A stretch of 64,000 nt of DNA from Flavobacterium soyae. GTDB taxonomy: Bacteria; Bacteroidota; Bacteroidia; Flavobacteriales; Flavobacteriaceae. Position 1 is the first letter of the stretch. Each line of letters opens with the position of its first letter. Under the pieces are notes generated by a model. The model did not search any database. It saw only the letters and a list, made by a program, of their open reading frames with translations, and was not told the DNA's origin. Made by a program: the position numbers and the translations under genes. The DNA lies in NCBI RefSeq assembly GCF_021245985.1, contig NZ_JAJQXA010000002.1, forward strand, positions 102,668 to 166,667, written 5' to 3'. Shown piece by piece: positions 25,065 through 34,317 of the stretch.

Positions 25065-25274
25065 TTTCAGGTTTCAAGTTTTTAAACTTTGTCTTTAGTT
25101 TCCTAGCGCAAAGTATTTCCATAAAGTATTGTCATTTCGACTGAAAGGAGAAATCGCACACGAAACTCCGTACAGTTTGTCGCCAATCTTTGTCGATATA
25201 CGCGTGCGATTTCTCGTTCCTAGAAATGACAAACTGCGAGAACTTAAAACCTGAAACAAACAAAACTTGAAACT
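25063..25274. repeat. GTTTCAGGTTTCAAGTT inverted pair enclosing a ~102-bp palindrome
   Basis: AGTTTCAGGTTTCAAGTT at 25063-25080 faces AACCTGAAAC and AACTTGAAACT at 25248-25274. Similar GTTTCAGG units occur at 29125-29145 and 50595-50657. Between the arms sits copy 1 of the ~102-bp family (25130-25231). Confidence 0.75.
25130..25231. repeat. 102-bp palindromic repeat, family A, copy 1
   Basis: Begins TGTCATTTCGA and ends with the complement, GAAATGACA. Inside are GAGAAATCGCAC and GTGCGATTTCTC facing each other, around a variable centre with GCCAATCTTTGTCGA. It can fold into one long hairpin. Copies 2-5 are at 32704, 45804, 58752 and 63311. Confidence 0.9.
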
Positions 25275-25279
25275 AAAAT

Positions 25280-26539
25280 TTACCGATCTAAAACCCCAAT
25301 CTGCGAAGGAAGTTCAAATATTTCAAGATCAAAATAGATAACCGACGCCATAATGTGATCGAAAATATCAGACATTATATATTCGTAGTTTGCCCAGCGT
25401 TTATCGCTTGAGAAAACATAAATTTCTAACGGAACTCCATGTGCGGTCGACTGCAGCTGGCGGCACATGATATGCATGTTTTTATTTAATCCAGGATGGT
25501 CTAATAAATACTGCATAATATATTTTCTAAACAAACCTAAATTGGTCATATTACGACCGTTAAGGGCAAGTGATTTATCTATTCCCCTAAGATCATTATA
25601 CTTTTCAATTTCTGCTTGTCTGGTTTCAATGTACGAAGTGATAAGCTGTATTCCTTTCATGTGATTTAAATCATCATTATTCAGGAAACGAATACTGCTG
25701 CTTTTAATCAAAATATGTCTTTTGATACGTCTTCCTTCAGAATTCTGCATGCCGCGCCAGTTCTGAAAAGAATCTGAACTTAAAGCATAAGTTGGAATCG
25801 TTGTAATGGTGTTATCAAAATTTCGAACTTTTACAGTCGTTAAATTGATTTCAATTACATCGCCATCGGCACCAAATTTATCCATTGTAATCCAGTCACC
25901 AATGCGAACCATATCATTTATGGCAACCTGAACACTCGAAACAAATCCTAAAATAGTATCTCTGAAAATTAAGATAATAATGGCCGAAAGAGTTCCTAAA
26001 ATGGTTAGCAATTCACCTTTTTTTATTCCGAATAAAGTCGAAATAATCATGGCGACTCCAAAAATCCAAAGCACAATCATAATAACCTGAACGAAACTGT
26101 CGATAGGTTTGTCGCTGTATTCGGGTTTTTGCTTTAAATAATCTCGTAAAGCATTAAAAATTGTTCTAATGATCCATAAACTGATCAGAACAATATAAAT
26201 GCCAACGATTTTTCCGAAAAGTAGTTCCCAATATTCGTATTTGTCCAGAATAATAGGAACAGCTTTATAAATGAAGAAAAACGGAATTAAATACGCTGTA
26301 TATTTTGTGGTCTTATTGTGAATTAAATAATCGTCAAACTTTGTTTTGGTACGCTGTGCAAATATGGCAGTAAGTGTTACCAAAACAAATTTTGCAATAT
26401 AATAAATGGCGTAAGCCAAAGCCAGCATAATGGCAATATTAAAGATCAGGCTGATATAAGATGCAAAGTTGCGGCTCATTCCCCAATCCCTGAAAAGCGG
26501 GTATAAAAAATTGAATATTTTATCCAAAAGCTTAAGCAT
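25280..26539 (-). CDS. Mechanosensitive ion channel, MscS family (YbdG-like)
   Basis: A 419-residue inner-membrane channel. About five hydrophobic segments fill residues 15-200 (e.g. SLIFNIAIMLALAYAIYYI and FGVAMIISTLFGI). The MscS pore-lining helix and beta domain follow: LLTILGTLSAIIILIFRDTI, then MDKFGADGDVIEINLTTVKV and TIPTYALSSDSFQNWRG. The long cytoplasmic end and overall length match the YbdG subfamily, which responds to mild osmotic down-shock. Its start overlaps the stop of the DUF3817 gene by 8 bp, so they are co-expressed. Confidence 0.93.
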   Translation of the reverse strand: MLKLLDKIFNFLYPLFRDWGMSRNFASYISLIFNIAIMLALAYAIYYIAKFVLVTLTAIFAQRTKTKFDDYLIHNKTTKYTAYLIPFFFIYKAVPIILDKYEYWELLFGKIVGIYIVLISLWIIRTIFNALRDYLKQKPEYSDKPIDSFVQVIMIVLWIFGVAMIISTLFGIKKGELLTILGTLSAIIILIFRDTILGFVSSVQVAINDMVRIGDWITMDKFGADGDVIEINLTTVKVRNFDNTITTIPTYALSSDSFQNWRGMQNSEGRRIKRHILIKSSSIRFLNNDDLNHMKGIQLITSYIETRQAEIEKYNDLRGIDKSLALNGRNMTNLGLFRKYIMQYLLDHPGLNKNMHIMCRQLQSTAHGVPLEIYVFSSDKRWANYEYIMSDIFDHIMASVIYFDLEIFELPSQIGVLDR

Positions 26540-26825
26540 TTGCTTTAGTTTCTAAGTATTTTTTCTCTATGTAGAAAGTTCCAAACGGAATAAGAGAAGC
26601 GATTAGTATAATTGCAAATGTTTTTAAATCCCAGTTTTGAGGTTTTTTCAATAAAAAGGCCAAAATAATATAACCTATAAATAACACACCATGTGTCATT
26701 CCTAACGGTCTTAATAATGTATGATAAAGTTCAGGATTGTTAGTTTTAATAATAAGCATATTGGCAAATAAAACTAAATAAGAGATTCCTTCTAAAATAG
26801 CGGTAACTTTAAAAATCTTAAGCAT
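26532..26825 (-). CDS. DUF3817 family membrane protein
   Basis: A 97-residue membrane protein from the ATG at 26825 (MLKIFKVTAILEGISYLVLF); an upstream in-frame ATG adds nine residues without conservation. Three hydrophobic segments and the motifs EGISYLVL and RPLGMTHGVLFIGYIILAFLL fit DUF3817, a three-helix integral membrane family of unknown function (Gly-x-x-His-Gly is typical). It overlaps the MscS gene by 8 bp. Confidence 0.85.
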   Translation of the reverse strand: MLKIFKVTAILEGISYLVLFANMLIIKTNNPELYHTLLRPLGMTHGVLFIGYIILAFLLKKPQNWDLKTFAIILIASLIPFGTFYIEKKYLETKANA

Positions 26826-26928
26826 GTAGATATATTTTGAGATTATAGGCACAAAATTAAGTATTAGGATTGGTTTTTAAGTTATGTGTCAGGAAAGTAA
26901 TTTACTTTTGTAATCTTAAACTTTGATA

Positions 26929-27462
26929 ATGAGCAAACGCGATTTAAAAAAATATTTAACCGAACTAAGCAAAGAACAACTAGAAGAACAGCTTATTGAG
27001 CTGTATGAAAAATTCAGTCCCGTAAAAGTGTATTATGATTTTGTTTTTAACCCAAAAGAAGACAAACTTCTACAGGAATCAAAGGTTAAGATTTCTCATG
27101 AATATTTTCCGGTAAAAAAGCCCAATACAAAACGGCGCCCGAAAGCAAAAATGCGTCGTTCTGTGGCACAAAAAATCATCAAACATTTCATAATGTTAGG
27201 CGTTGATCCGTTTATTATTGCCGATTTGATGTTTTATAATATCGAAATTGCGCAAACCTATTCTTCTAATAATTTAATTAAGCAGGAATTGTTTTACAAA
27301 AGTATCTTTAGCTCGTTTGAACAGGCGGTAAATTTTGTAATTTCTAACGGAATCCTGACTGAATTTAAAGCAAGGATTAAAGGCATTCATCAAGAGATTT
27401 TGCAGCAAAAATGGAAAAATAAGTATGATTTTGAAGCAATTCTGGATAAAATTGACTTTTAA
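26929..27462 (+). CDS. DUF6155 family protein
   Basis: A 177-residue cytoplasmic protein starting at the ATG at 26929 (MSKRDLKKYLTELSKEQLEE). The opening, the KFSPVKVYYDFVFNPKEDK segment, the basic KPNTKRRPKAKMRRSVAQKI stretch and HFIMLGVDPFIIADLMFYNI fit DUF6155 as I know it from Bacteroidota. Function unknown; the basic stretch could bind nucleic acid but this is inference. It precedes the helicase gene in the same direction with a 100-bp gap. Confidence 0.7.
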   Translation: MSKRDLKKYLTELSKEQLEEQLIELYEKFSPVKVYYDFVFNPKEDKLLQESKVKISHEYFPVKKPNTKRRPKAKMRRSVAQKIIKHFIMLGVDPFIIADLMFYNIEIAQTYSSNNLIKQELFYKSIFSSFEQAVNFVISNGILTEFKARIKGIHQEILQQKWKNKYDFEAILDKIDF

Positions 27463-27570
27463 AAACACTTCCTATAAAAAATCTTATTTAAAAAAATCAT
27501 TTATTTTAGGTTAAAATAAGATGAATAACTGTTTTTTAGATGTATTTTTGCAAAAATCCAAAAATAAACA

Positions 27571-29109
27571 ATGCTTCAAAACACTTTAGAAATAGAAAGA
27601 GAAGAGAAAAAAGAACTTTATGCATACCAAAAGGGTGATATCGACGCCATTTTTGACCGCTTAGACAATGCTCCTTCTAAACATCATTTATTGTATCAAT
27701 TGCCAACCGGAGGCGGAAAAACAGTAATTTTCTCTGAAATTGTGCGTCGTTATTTATCCAATAATGACAAAAAAGTGGTTGTTTTAACACACCGAATTGA
27801 GCTTTGCAAACAAACTTCAAAAATGTTGAAGGGCTTTGGCGTAAGCAATAAAATAATCAACAGTAAAGTAAAAGAATTACCGGATCAAAATGATTATTCT
27901 TGTTTCGTGGCTATGGTTGAGACTTTAAAAAACCGTATCAACGACGAAAAATTACACCTTGACAATATTGGTCTGGTGATTATTGATGAAGCTCATTACA
28001 ACTCATTCAGAAAACTATTAAACTCATTTAAAAATGCTTTTATTCTTGGAGTAACAGCAACACCTTTGAGTTCAAACATAAAATTACCAATGCACCAAAG
28101 CTACGACGAACTTATCGTTGGGGACACTATTGGTTCATTGATCGACAAAGGATTTTTGGCCAGAGCAACAACATACAGTTACGATGTTGGTTTGACTTCA
28201 TTAAAAGTGGGTATCAACGGAGATTATACCGTAAAATCATCTGATGATTTGTATACCAATTCATTAATGCAGGAAAAATTGCTTCATGCGTATACAGAAC
28301 GTTCTTTGGGCAAGAAAACTTTAATTTTCAATAATGGTATTCATACCTCATTATATGTATATGATACTTTTAGAGAAGCAGGTTACGATATCAGGCACCT
28401 TGATAATACAAGCAGTTCTGAAGAGCGTAAAGATATTTTACAGTGGTTTAAGAAAACTCCGGATGCAATTTTGACTTCTGTCGGAATTTTAACAACTGGT
28501 TTTGATGAGCCAACTGTTGAGACTATCATTTTAAACAGAGCAACGAAGTCATTAACTTTATATTTCCAGATGATTGGCCGCGGATCTCGTAAACTACCTG
28601 GTAAAGACGAATTTACGGTAATTGATTTAGGAAACAACGCCGCTCGTTTCGGTTTATGGAGCGAACCGGTAAACTGGCAGCATATTTTTAAATCTCCAGA
28701 ATTTTATCTTGAAAACCTAAGAGACGATACTGAGATCGAAATGTTCTTTAAATACAGCATGCCGCTGGAATTAAGAGCAAAATTCAGCAAAACTGCCGAT
28801 GTTACTTTTGATGTTGATGAAGAACACAAACTGGCGATAAAACAAAATTTACGTTCAAAAATTGTTTTAGACAAATCGCTTGAACAGCATGCCGCAATGT
28901 GTGTTGATAATACGGAGACACTTCAGGAAGCAAAAGCTTTGTCGAGAGAATTAGAAGACGATATCGAATGCCGAATTAAACGTTACGCAAAATGTTTAAG
29001 CCAGTGCAGTAAAAACTACCGCGAATGGCTTCTTGACGATTACAAACAAAGACTTACCTTATTAGTAGGTAAAAAATACCGCGAAAAAATCATGAACGAA
29101 CCGGATTGA
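27571..29109 (+). CDS. DEAD/DEAH-box helicase (SSL2/RadD-like superfamily 2)
   Basis: A 512-residue SF2 helicase. N-terminal lobe: AYQKGDIDAIFDRL, Walker A LPTGGGKT (44-51), LTHRIELCKQTSK and Walker B/DEAH IIDEAHYNS, then GVTATPL. C-terminal lobe: TLIFNNGIH, ILTSVGILTTGFDEPTVETI and the arginine motif YFQMIGRGSR. A C-terminal tail of about 130 residues is helical. It resembles RadD/YejH-type helicases acting on DNA; no nuclease domain is present. Role inferred as DNA repair or remodelling. Confidence 0.88.
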   Translation: MLQNTLEIEREEKKELYAYQKGDIDAIFDRLDNAPSKHHLLYQLPTGGGKTVIFSEIVRRYLSNNDKKVVVLTHRIELCKQTSKMLKGFGVSNKIINSKVKELPDQNDYSCFVAMVETLKNRINDEKLHLDNIGLVIIDEAHYNSFRKLLNSFKNAFILGVTATPLSSNIKLPMHQSYDELIVGDTIGSLIDKGFLARATTYSYDVGLTSLKVGINGDYTVKSSDDLYTNSLMQEKLLHAYTERSLGKKTLIFNNGIHTSLYVYDTFREAGYDIRHLDNTSSSEERKDILQWFKKTPDAILTSVGILTTGFDEPTVETIILNRATKSLTLYFQMIGRGSRKLPGKDEFTVIDLGNNAARFGLWSEPVNWQHIFKSPEFYLENLRDDTEIEMFFKYSMPLELRAKFSKTADVTFDVDEEHKLAIKQNLRSKIVLDKSLEQHAAMCVDNTETLQEAKALSRELEDDIECRIKRYAKCLSQCSKNYREWLLDDYKQRLTLLVGKKYREKIMNEPD

Positions 29110-29171
29110 GAATAGAGGTTAAAAAAGTTTCAGGTTTCAAGTTGTACCCCTGAACTATATAAAAAAGCATG

Positions 29172-29209
29172 ATCTTTGTCAAAATTTGAAACTTTGACAA
29201 AGATTTTTA
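29172..29209. terminator. Terminator between the two helicase genes
   Basis: ATCTTTGTCAAA (29172-29183) pairs with TTTGACAAAGAT (29193-29204) and is followed by TTTTTAG. A GTTTCAGGTTTCAAGTT unit precedes it at 29127. Confidence 0.75.
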
Positions 29210-29278
29210 GTTTCAGTTTGTATAATAAGCAATCTGAAGCAAATCTAAAATCAGAACTCTAAAATCTAAAAATAAAAC

Positions 29279-30613
29279 ATGTCTAAACAATTCTCAACAT
29301 TACGACTTTCAGCGCCAATTTTAAAAGCTTTAGGCGAATTAAACATTGTTGAACCTACTGAAATTCAACAAAAAACAATTCCGCTTTTATTGTCCGAAAA
29401 CCACGATGTTGTGGGTTTAGCCAAAACCGGAACCGGAAAAACTGCCGCTTTTGGACTTCCGCTATTACAATTAATTGACACGGAATCTCCTGTAGTTCAG
29501 GCTGTAATTTTAGTTCCAACAAGAGAATTAGGACATCAGATTTTTAGAAATTTAGAAGATTTTTCAAAATATATTCCGAATATTTCAATCGCAGCAACTT
29601 GCGGTGGAATCCCGATTAAGCCTCAAATTGAACGTCTTACATCGCCAACACATATTATTGTGGCAACTCCGGGACGTTTAATCGATTTGATCCAAAGAAA
29701 AGCCGTTGATTTAAAACAAACGCAATTTTTAGTTTTAGATGAAGCCGATGAAATGGTTTCAATCTTAAAAGAAAGCCTGGACGAAATTCTGGCTGAAGTC
29801 CCTAAAAAACACCGCACATTATTATTCTCGGCTACTTTACCGGGAACAATTAAACAATTGGTTCAGAATTACTTAAACAAAAATGTAGTTCAGGTAAGTG
29901 CCAATATGGAAACTGTTGGTAACCAAGGAATTGATCACGAATATATTGTAGTTGATCCAATTGAAAAATTAGACATTTTAATGCATTTTCTAAATTCAAA
30001 AGATGGAGAACGCGGTATTATCTTCTGCAAAACAAAAGCTGCTGTTAATAAATTAGCCAAAAATCTGGCGATTAACCGTTTTTCTTCGGGAGCAATTCAC
30101 GGGAGTTTAACACAGGGGATTCGTGACAGAATTATGGAACAATTCCGAGAAGGACATATCAATATATTAGTTGCCACCGACTTAGCCGCTAGAGGAATTG
30201 ATGTAAAAGAAATTTCTTATGTTGTAAATTACCATTTGCCTGACGCTTACGAAACTTATGTTCATCGAAGCGGAAGAACTGCCAGAGCAGGGGCAAAGGG
30301 ACTTTCTTTAACCGTTTTGCAGGAAGAAGAAGTGGCAGAAATTGCAGATTTTGAAAGAGAACTGGGGCTTAAATTCACCAAATTTCAAAAACCTTCAGCC
30401 TTGAGTATTGAAGAAAACAATACGCTTTTATGGGCAAAACAAATCTTCAAAACTAAACCAAACCACGACATTTCGACTGATTTGAAAACTAAGGTAAAAA
30501 CCGTTTTTCACCATCTTACAAAAGACGAACTGATTGAGAAATTGCTGGCCAATTATGTTTTACAAAACAAAATTGAAGTAACAGAAAAGCCTGTTAAAAA
30601 ATTCAAAAAGTAA
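29279..30613 (+). CDS. DEAD-box ATP-dependent RNA helicase
   Basis: A 444-residue DEAD-box helicase with all motifs in order: Q motif (EPTEIQQKTIPLLL), AKTGTGKT, PTRELGHQIF, TCGGIPI, TPGRLIDLI, LDEADEMV, FSATLPG, IIFCKTKAAVNKL, VATDLAARGIDV and YVHRSGRTARAG. The C-terminus is short and basic (KPVKKFKK), as in RhlE/CshA-like enzymes. It unwinds short RNA duplexes in ribosome assembly or mRNA turnover, typically important in the cold. Confidence 0.93.
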   Translation: MSKQFSTLRLSAPILKALGELNIVEPTEIQQKTIPLLLSENHDVVGLAKTGTGKTAAFGLPLLQLIDTESPVVQAVILVPTRELGHQIFRNLEDFSKYIPNISIAATCGGIPIKPQIERLTSPTHIIVATPGRLIDLIQRKAVDLKQTQFLVLDEADEMVSILKESLDEILAEVPKKHRTLLFSATLPGTIKQLVQNYLNKNVVQVSANMETVGNQGIDHEYIVVDPIEKLDILMHFLNSKDGERGIIFCKTKAAVNKLAKNLAINRFSSGAIHGSLTQGIRDRIMEQFREGHINILVATDLAARGIDVKEISYVVNYHLPDAYETYVHRSGRTARAGAKGLSLTVLQEEEVAEIADFERELGLKFTKFQKPSALSIEENNTLLWAKQIFKTKPNHDISTDLKTKVKTVFHHLTKDELIEKLLANYVLQNKIEVTEKPVKKFKK

Positions 30614-30691
30614 TACTTCAAGCTTTTGAATCTGCTGATTTATGTTGTAAATTTATGAGGAAATTTAAATCCTAAAATAACATAATCCAGA

Positions 30692-31216
30692 ATGGAAAAT
30701 ATTCAAATTAACAAGATTACGCTTGACGAGATTGAACAATTGCAAAAAATTGGGAGGCAGACTTTTCAGGAGACTTTTTCAGAATCAAATTCTGAAGAAA
30801 ATATGAAAGATTATTTAGAGAAAGGTTTTTCTACAGAAAAATTAACGGAAGAACTAACGAATAAAAATTCTGAATTTTATTTTGCTGTTCTTGATAATAA
30901 CGTAATCGGTTATTTAAAAATAAACTTCGGAGAATCGCAGACTGAACTGCAGGACGAAAAATCCCTTGAAATCGAACGTATTTATGTTTCAAAAGAATTT
31001 CACGGAAAAAAAGTCGGACAATTACTTTATGAAAAAGCGATTCAAACAGCAAAAGAAAAGAATGCTGACTATGTTTGGTTAGGGGTCTGGGAAGAAAATC
31101 ATCGAGCTTTAAGTTTTTATAAAAAAAATGGTTTTGTTGAATTTGACAAACACATTTTTAAACTTGGAAATGATGAACAAACAGATATTATGATGAAACT
31201 TAAATTGACTGAATAA
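30692..31216 (+). CDS. GNAT-family N-acetyltransferase
   Basis: A 174-residue acetyltransferase. The acetyl-CoA-binding loop is KEFHGKKVGQLLYEKAIQTA, preceded by SLEIERIYVS, and motif B is VWLGVWEENHRALSFYKKNG, ending FVEFDKH. The build is that of small GNATs related to spermidine/peptide acetyltransferases (Gram-positive PaiA-like). Acceptor unknown. It lies alone, 79 bp after the RNA helicase gene on the same strand. Confidence 0.9.
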   Translation: MENIQINKITLDEIEQLQKIGRQTFQETFSESNSEENMKDYLEKGFSTEKLTEELTNKNSEFYFAVLDNNVIGYLKINFGESQTELQDEKSLEIERIYVSKEFHGKKVGQLLYEKAIQTAKEKNADYVWLGVWEENHRALSFYKKNGFVEFDKHIFKLGNDEQTDIMMKLKLTE

Positions 31217-31340
31217 TTCTCAAAAAAGGAAAACAAAACTCAGGTTTGGGTTTCGTATCTGGAATTAAAATGTTAAATTTATGGAACTGCTAAGGCAAAA
31301 ACAATTTTACTCATAAATCCTACATTATAAAACAACACAT

Positions 31341-32609
31341 ATGAATATAGTCATTATAGGAGGCGGTTTTGCAGGAATAAATCTCGCAAAAGAACTTGTA
31401 AATCATCCTCAAATACAAGTAACCCTTGTAGATAAAAACAATTATAATTTTTTTCCTCCGCTTATATATCAGGTTGCAACCGCTTTTTTAGAACCCTCAA
31501 GTATTAGTTATCCTTTTAGAAAATTTTTTGCAGGTAAAAAGAACCTTCAGTTTCGTTTAGGCGAATTACTTTCTGTAGTTCCTGCCGAAAATAAAATCAT
31601 TTTGAGCAACGGCGAATTATCATACGATTATTTAGTTTTTGCAACGGGTGCCGAAACGAGTTATTTCGGAATGGAAAACGTAATGAAAAACGCGATCCCG
31701 ATGAAAACCTTAAATGATGCCATCGAAATGCGAAATGCATTGCTTAAAAATCTTGAAAAAGCAGCTATTACCAAAGATATTCGTAAACGTCGTAAATTGT
31801 TAACGATCGTTGTTGCCGGAGGCGGACCAACTGGAGTTGAAGTTTCTGGAATGTTTGCCGAAATGAGAAAAAATATTCTATTAAAAGAATACCCTGAATT
31901 AGAAACATCTGCCAGTAACGTTTACCTTGTTGATGGAGGTGATGCTTTACTGTCGCCAATGAGCGAAGCTTCTCAAAAAGACACTCTCGAAGCTCTTACA
32001 AAACTTGGCGTTGTAGTAAAACTGCACACTCGTGTTGTCGATTATATTGATGATACGGTATTTTTTGAAAACGGAGATACGATTAAAACCAAAAACTTAA
32101 TTTGGGCAGCAGGAGTTTCTGCCAAACTTTTTGACGGAATTCCGAAGGAAAGCTACGGCCGCGGCCGACGCATGGCTACAGATCAATATAATAAGGTAAA
32201 TGGTTTAGAAAACATATATGCAATTGGTGATACCGCAATTTTAGCCGGAGATAAAAACTTTCCCGACGGACATCCGCAGGTGGCTCAGGTTGCTATTCAG
32301 CAAGGATTAAATTTAGCCAAAAACTTTAAAGCAATGGCTCAAAACAAACCTTTGAAATCATTTGCTTATAAAGATAAAGGTTCGATGGCCATCATTGGAA
32401 AAAATAAGGCTGTAGTAGATTTACCAAGCCCAAAATGGCATTTTAAAGGCTTTTTGGCCTGGATCATTTGGCTGTTTATTCACTTAATTTCTTTAATTAC
32501 ATATAGAAACAGACTGAATACTTTCTGGAATTGGATGGTAGCATATTTCGCAAGAGATCAATCTCTTAGAATGATTATTAGACCTGACAAGAAACAACAA
32601 TTAGAGTAA
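31341..32609 (+). CDS. Type II NADH:quinone oxidoreductase (NDH-2)
   Basis: A 422-residue flavoprotein. FAD-binding IIGGGFAGINLAKEL starts at residue 4; YNFFPPLIYQVATAFLEPS and FATGAETSYFGM follow; the NADH-binding Rossmann motif is VVAGGGPTGVEVSG; IYAIGDTAI and GHPQVAQVAIQQG complete the family signature. The C-terminal LAWIIWLFIHLISLITYR segment is the membrane-anchoring hydrophobic region. It passes electrons from NADH to menaquinone without proton pumping. Confidence 0.92.
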   Translation: MNIVIIGGGFAGINLAKELVNHPQIQVTLVDKNNYNFFPPLIYQVATAFLEPSSISYPFRKFFAGKKNLQFRLGELLSVVPAENKIILSNGELSYDYLVFATGAETSYFGMENVMKNAIPMKTLNDAIEMRNALLKNLEKAAITKDIRKRRKLLTIVVAGGGPTGVEVSGMFAEMRKNILLKEYPELETSASNVYLVDGGDALLSPMSEASQKDTLEALTKLGVVVKLHTRVVDYIDDTVFFENGDTIKTKNLIWAAGVSAKLFDGIPKESYGRGRRMATDQYNKVNGLENIYAIGDTAILAGDKNFPDGHPQVAQVAIQQGLNLAKNFKAMAQNKPLKSFAYKDKGSMAIIGKNKAVVDLPSPKWHFKGFLAWIIWLFIHLISLITYRNRLNTFWNWMVAYFARDQSLRMIIRPDKKQQLE

Positions 32610-32620
32610 AGTTTTAAACT

Positions 32621-32665
32621 CCAAAATTTTTAAAAATCCAAATTCCAATTACCGGAGTTTGGATT
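32621..32665. terminator. Hairpin downstream of NDH-2, TTGGAATTT-related
   Basis: AACTCCAAAATTT and AAATCCAAATTCC on the left face CCGGAGTTTGGATTTTTTTT on the right. The T run makes it a likely terminator of the NDH-2 gene, derived from the TTGGAATTT repeat family. Confidence 0.6.
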
Positions 32666-32703
32666 TTTTTTTGAGTTTACTGTAGCTTTTATCCTCAAAG
32701 TAT

Positions 32704-32807
32704 TGTCATTTCAACCGAAGGGAGAAATCGCACACGAAACTCCTCAATCTAAATCGCCAATCTTTGTCGACATTCTAGTGCGATTTCTCCCTTCGGTCGA
32801 AATGACA
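32704..32807. repeat. ~102-bp palindromic repeat, family A, copy 2
   Basis: Starts TGTCATTTCAACCGAAGGG and ends with CCCTTCGGTCGAAATGACA, with AGAAATCGCAC facing GTGCGATTTCT and GCCAATCTTTGTCGA inside. Same orientation as copies 1 and 3. Confidence 0.9.
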
Positions 32808-32815
32808 AACTGTTG

Positions 32816-32946
32816 AACATAAAAAAGAGGCTGTCTCAAAAGTCGAGACAACCTCTTTTTTATTCGGATACCTATCGGAGAAATTTTTCATTTACGCGAT
32901 TCTCAACAGCTTGATTTTACTTTTGAGACAGCCTCTTTTTTATGTT
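32816..32946. mobile_element. 131-bp MITE-like element with perfect 28-bp inverted termini
   Basis: 32816-32843 and 32919-32946 are exact inverted complements; the core of the terminus is GAGGCTGTCTCAAAAGT. The left terminus also pairs with ACTTTTGAGACAACCTC-like sequence just inside it (GTCTCAAAAGTCGAGACAACCTC region, 32832-32859), making a terminator-like hairpin. GAGGCTGTCTCAAAAGT-type termini are familiar from IS1182-like and other IS ends in Bacteroidota, so a non-autonomous derivative is plausible. No transposase is present and no clear target duplication was seen. Confidence 0.6.
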
Positions 32947-32970
32947 TTATAATCCAATTGGAATTAATAT

Positions 32971-34200
32971 CTAGTGTCCAACTACCACATCATCATTTTC
33001 AGCGATTTCGACTTTATTTTTAATGAAACGTTTTCCGATATTTAAAACTACAAAAGCAATAATTGTAGTAACTGTCATAATAAGAACCATTGGTGCTGCA
33101 GAATCTTTTACAAAAATCCCGACAGCAAATGAAGCTAAAGCTCCCAATCCTAATTGAATAGCACCCATTAAAGCTGAAGCACTTCCGGCATTTTTAGCAA
33201 ATGGAGCCATTGTAAGTCCGGCAGTATTTGGATTTGAAATTCCTAAACAGCCCAGAAATAAAAAAAGCATCACAATAGTCGTATACAATCCTAATAAATT
33301 GTTTAGCGAAAGTATCAGGAATATAATGGCAATTAGAGATTGCAAAATTAAGGCCGCAAAAATCATCTGTTCGCTGGAAAATCTCTTCAATAAAACTGAA
33401 TTAAACTGACTCGAACCGATAAAACTAACTGACATAAAAGCAAAAATCCATCCGTATGTTTTGGCATCAACGTGGTAAATATCCATAAAAATAATAGGCG
33501 AGGCTGCTACATAAGTAAATAATCCCGAAAAAGCGATCGCTCCCGTAAATGCGTAGGTGTAAAATTGTGGTTCTTTTAAAACCTTTAAAAAATTAGAAAT
33601 AATAGGTTTTGGTTTTAATGAAATAGAAGTATCGGGTTTATAACTATTTGGCAAACCAACTTGAGAGGCAATTAAAATAGCGATTCCCATACAAAATAGT
33701 ATAAAAAATACGGTATGCCAGCCATAATCTTCTGTTACATAACCACCAATTGTTGGAGCAAGCATAGGCGAAAGCCCTAAAACAAGCATTAAAAGAGAGA
33801 ATACTTTTGGAATATCTTTTACAGGAAACAAATCACGAACCATTGCAACAGAAGCAACTGTTGCAGCACAGCTTCCGATAGCCTGAATGAAACGTAAGAA
33901 GATAAATAAATCAATATCAGCAACATATATACAGCCAAAAGAAGCCAAAATATAAACCATCAAACCGATAAAAAGTGGTTTTTTACGCCCAAATCGATCT
34001 AATAACGGCCCGTAAAGTAATTGCCCGGCAGAAATTCCGATAAAATAACTCGATAAACTCATTGAAACTTTTGCCACAGATGTATTCAAATCTTTAGCAA
34101 TACCAGAGAAACCAGGCAGATACATATCGATTGAAAAAGGACCAAGTGCTGTTAAAGAACCAAGAATGAGAATAAGCTGGATATATTTTTTTGTTGTCAT
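32971..34200 (-). CDS. Bcr/CflA-type multidrug efflux MFS transporter
   Basis: A 409-residue transporter starting at the ATG at 34200 (MTTKKYIQLILILGSLTALG); a 24-residue upstream extension is aromatic and unlikely. Twelve transmembrane helices are discernible. Signature motifs: GPFSIDMYLPGFSGIAKDL in the first loop, QLLYGPLLDRFGRKKPL (motif A) and IQAIGSCAATVASVAMVRDL (motif of drug-H+ antiporters). It exports drugs such as bicyclomycin or chloramphenicol in relatives, using the proton gradient. Confidence 0.92.
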   Translation of the reverse strand: MTTKKYIQLILILGSLTALGPFSIDMYLPGFSGIAKDLNTSVAKVSMSLSSYFIGISAGQLLYGPLLDRFGRKKPLFIGLMVYILASFGCIYVADIDLFIFLRFIQAIGSCAATVASVAMVRDLFPVKDIPKVFSLLMLVLGLSPMLAPTIGGYVTEDYGWHTVFFILFCMGIAILIASQVGLPNSYKPDTSISLKPKPIISNFLKVLKEPQFYTYAFTGAIAFSGLFTYVAASPIIFMDIYHVDAKTYGWIFAFMSVSFIGSSQFNSVLLKRFSSEQMIFAALILQSLIAIIFLILSLNNLLGLYTTIVMLFLFLGCLGISNPNTAGLTMAPFAKNAGSASALMGAIQLGLGALASFAVGIFVKDSAAPMVLIMTVTTIIAFVVLNIGKRFIKNKVEIAENDDVVVGH

Positions 34201-34317
34201 TTTCTTAAAAAAAGGCTTATAATTTTTTGCAAAGGTAAAGATTTCATACCTTGTAGTAGATATCAAATACATTTAATATCAAAAACGTAACATTAGTAAT
34301 CTTAAAAAATAAAAATT

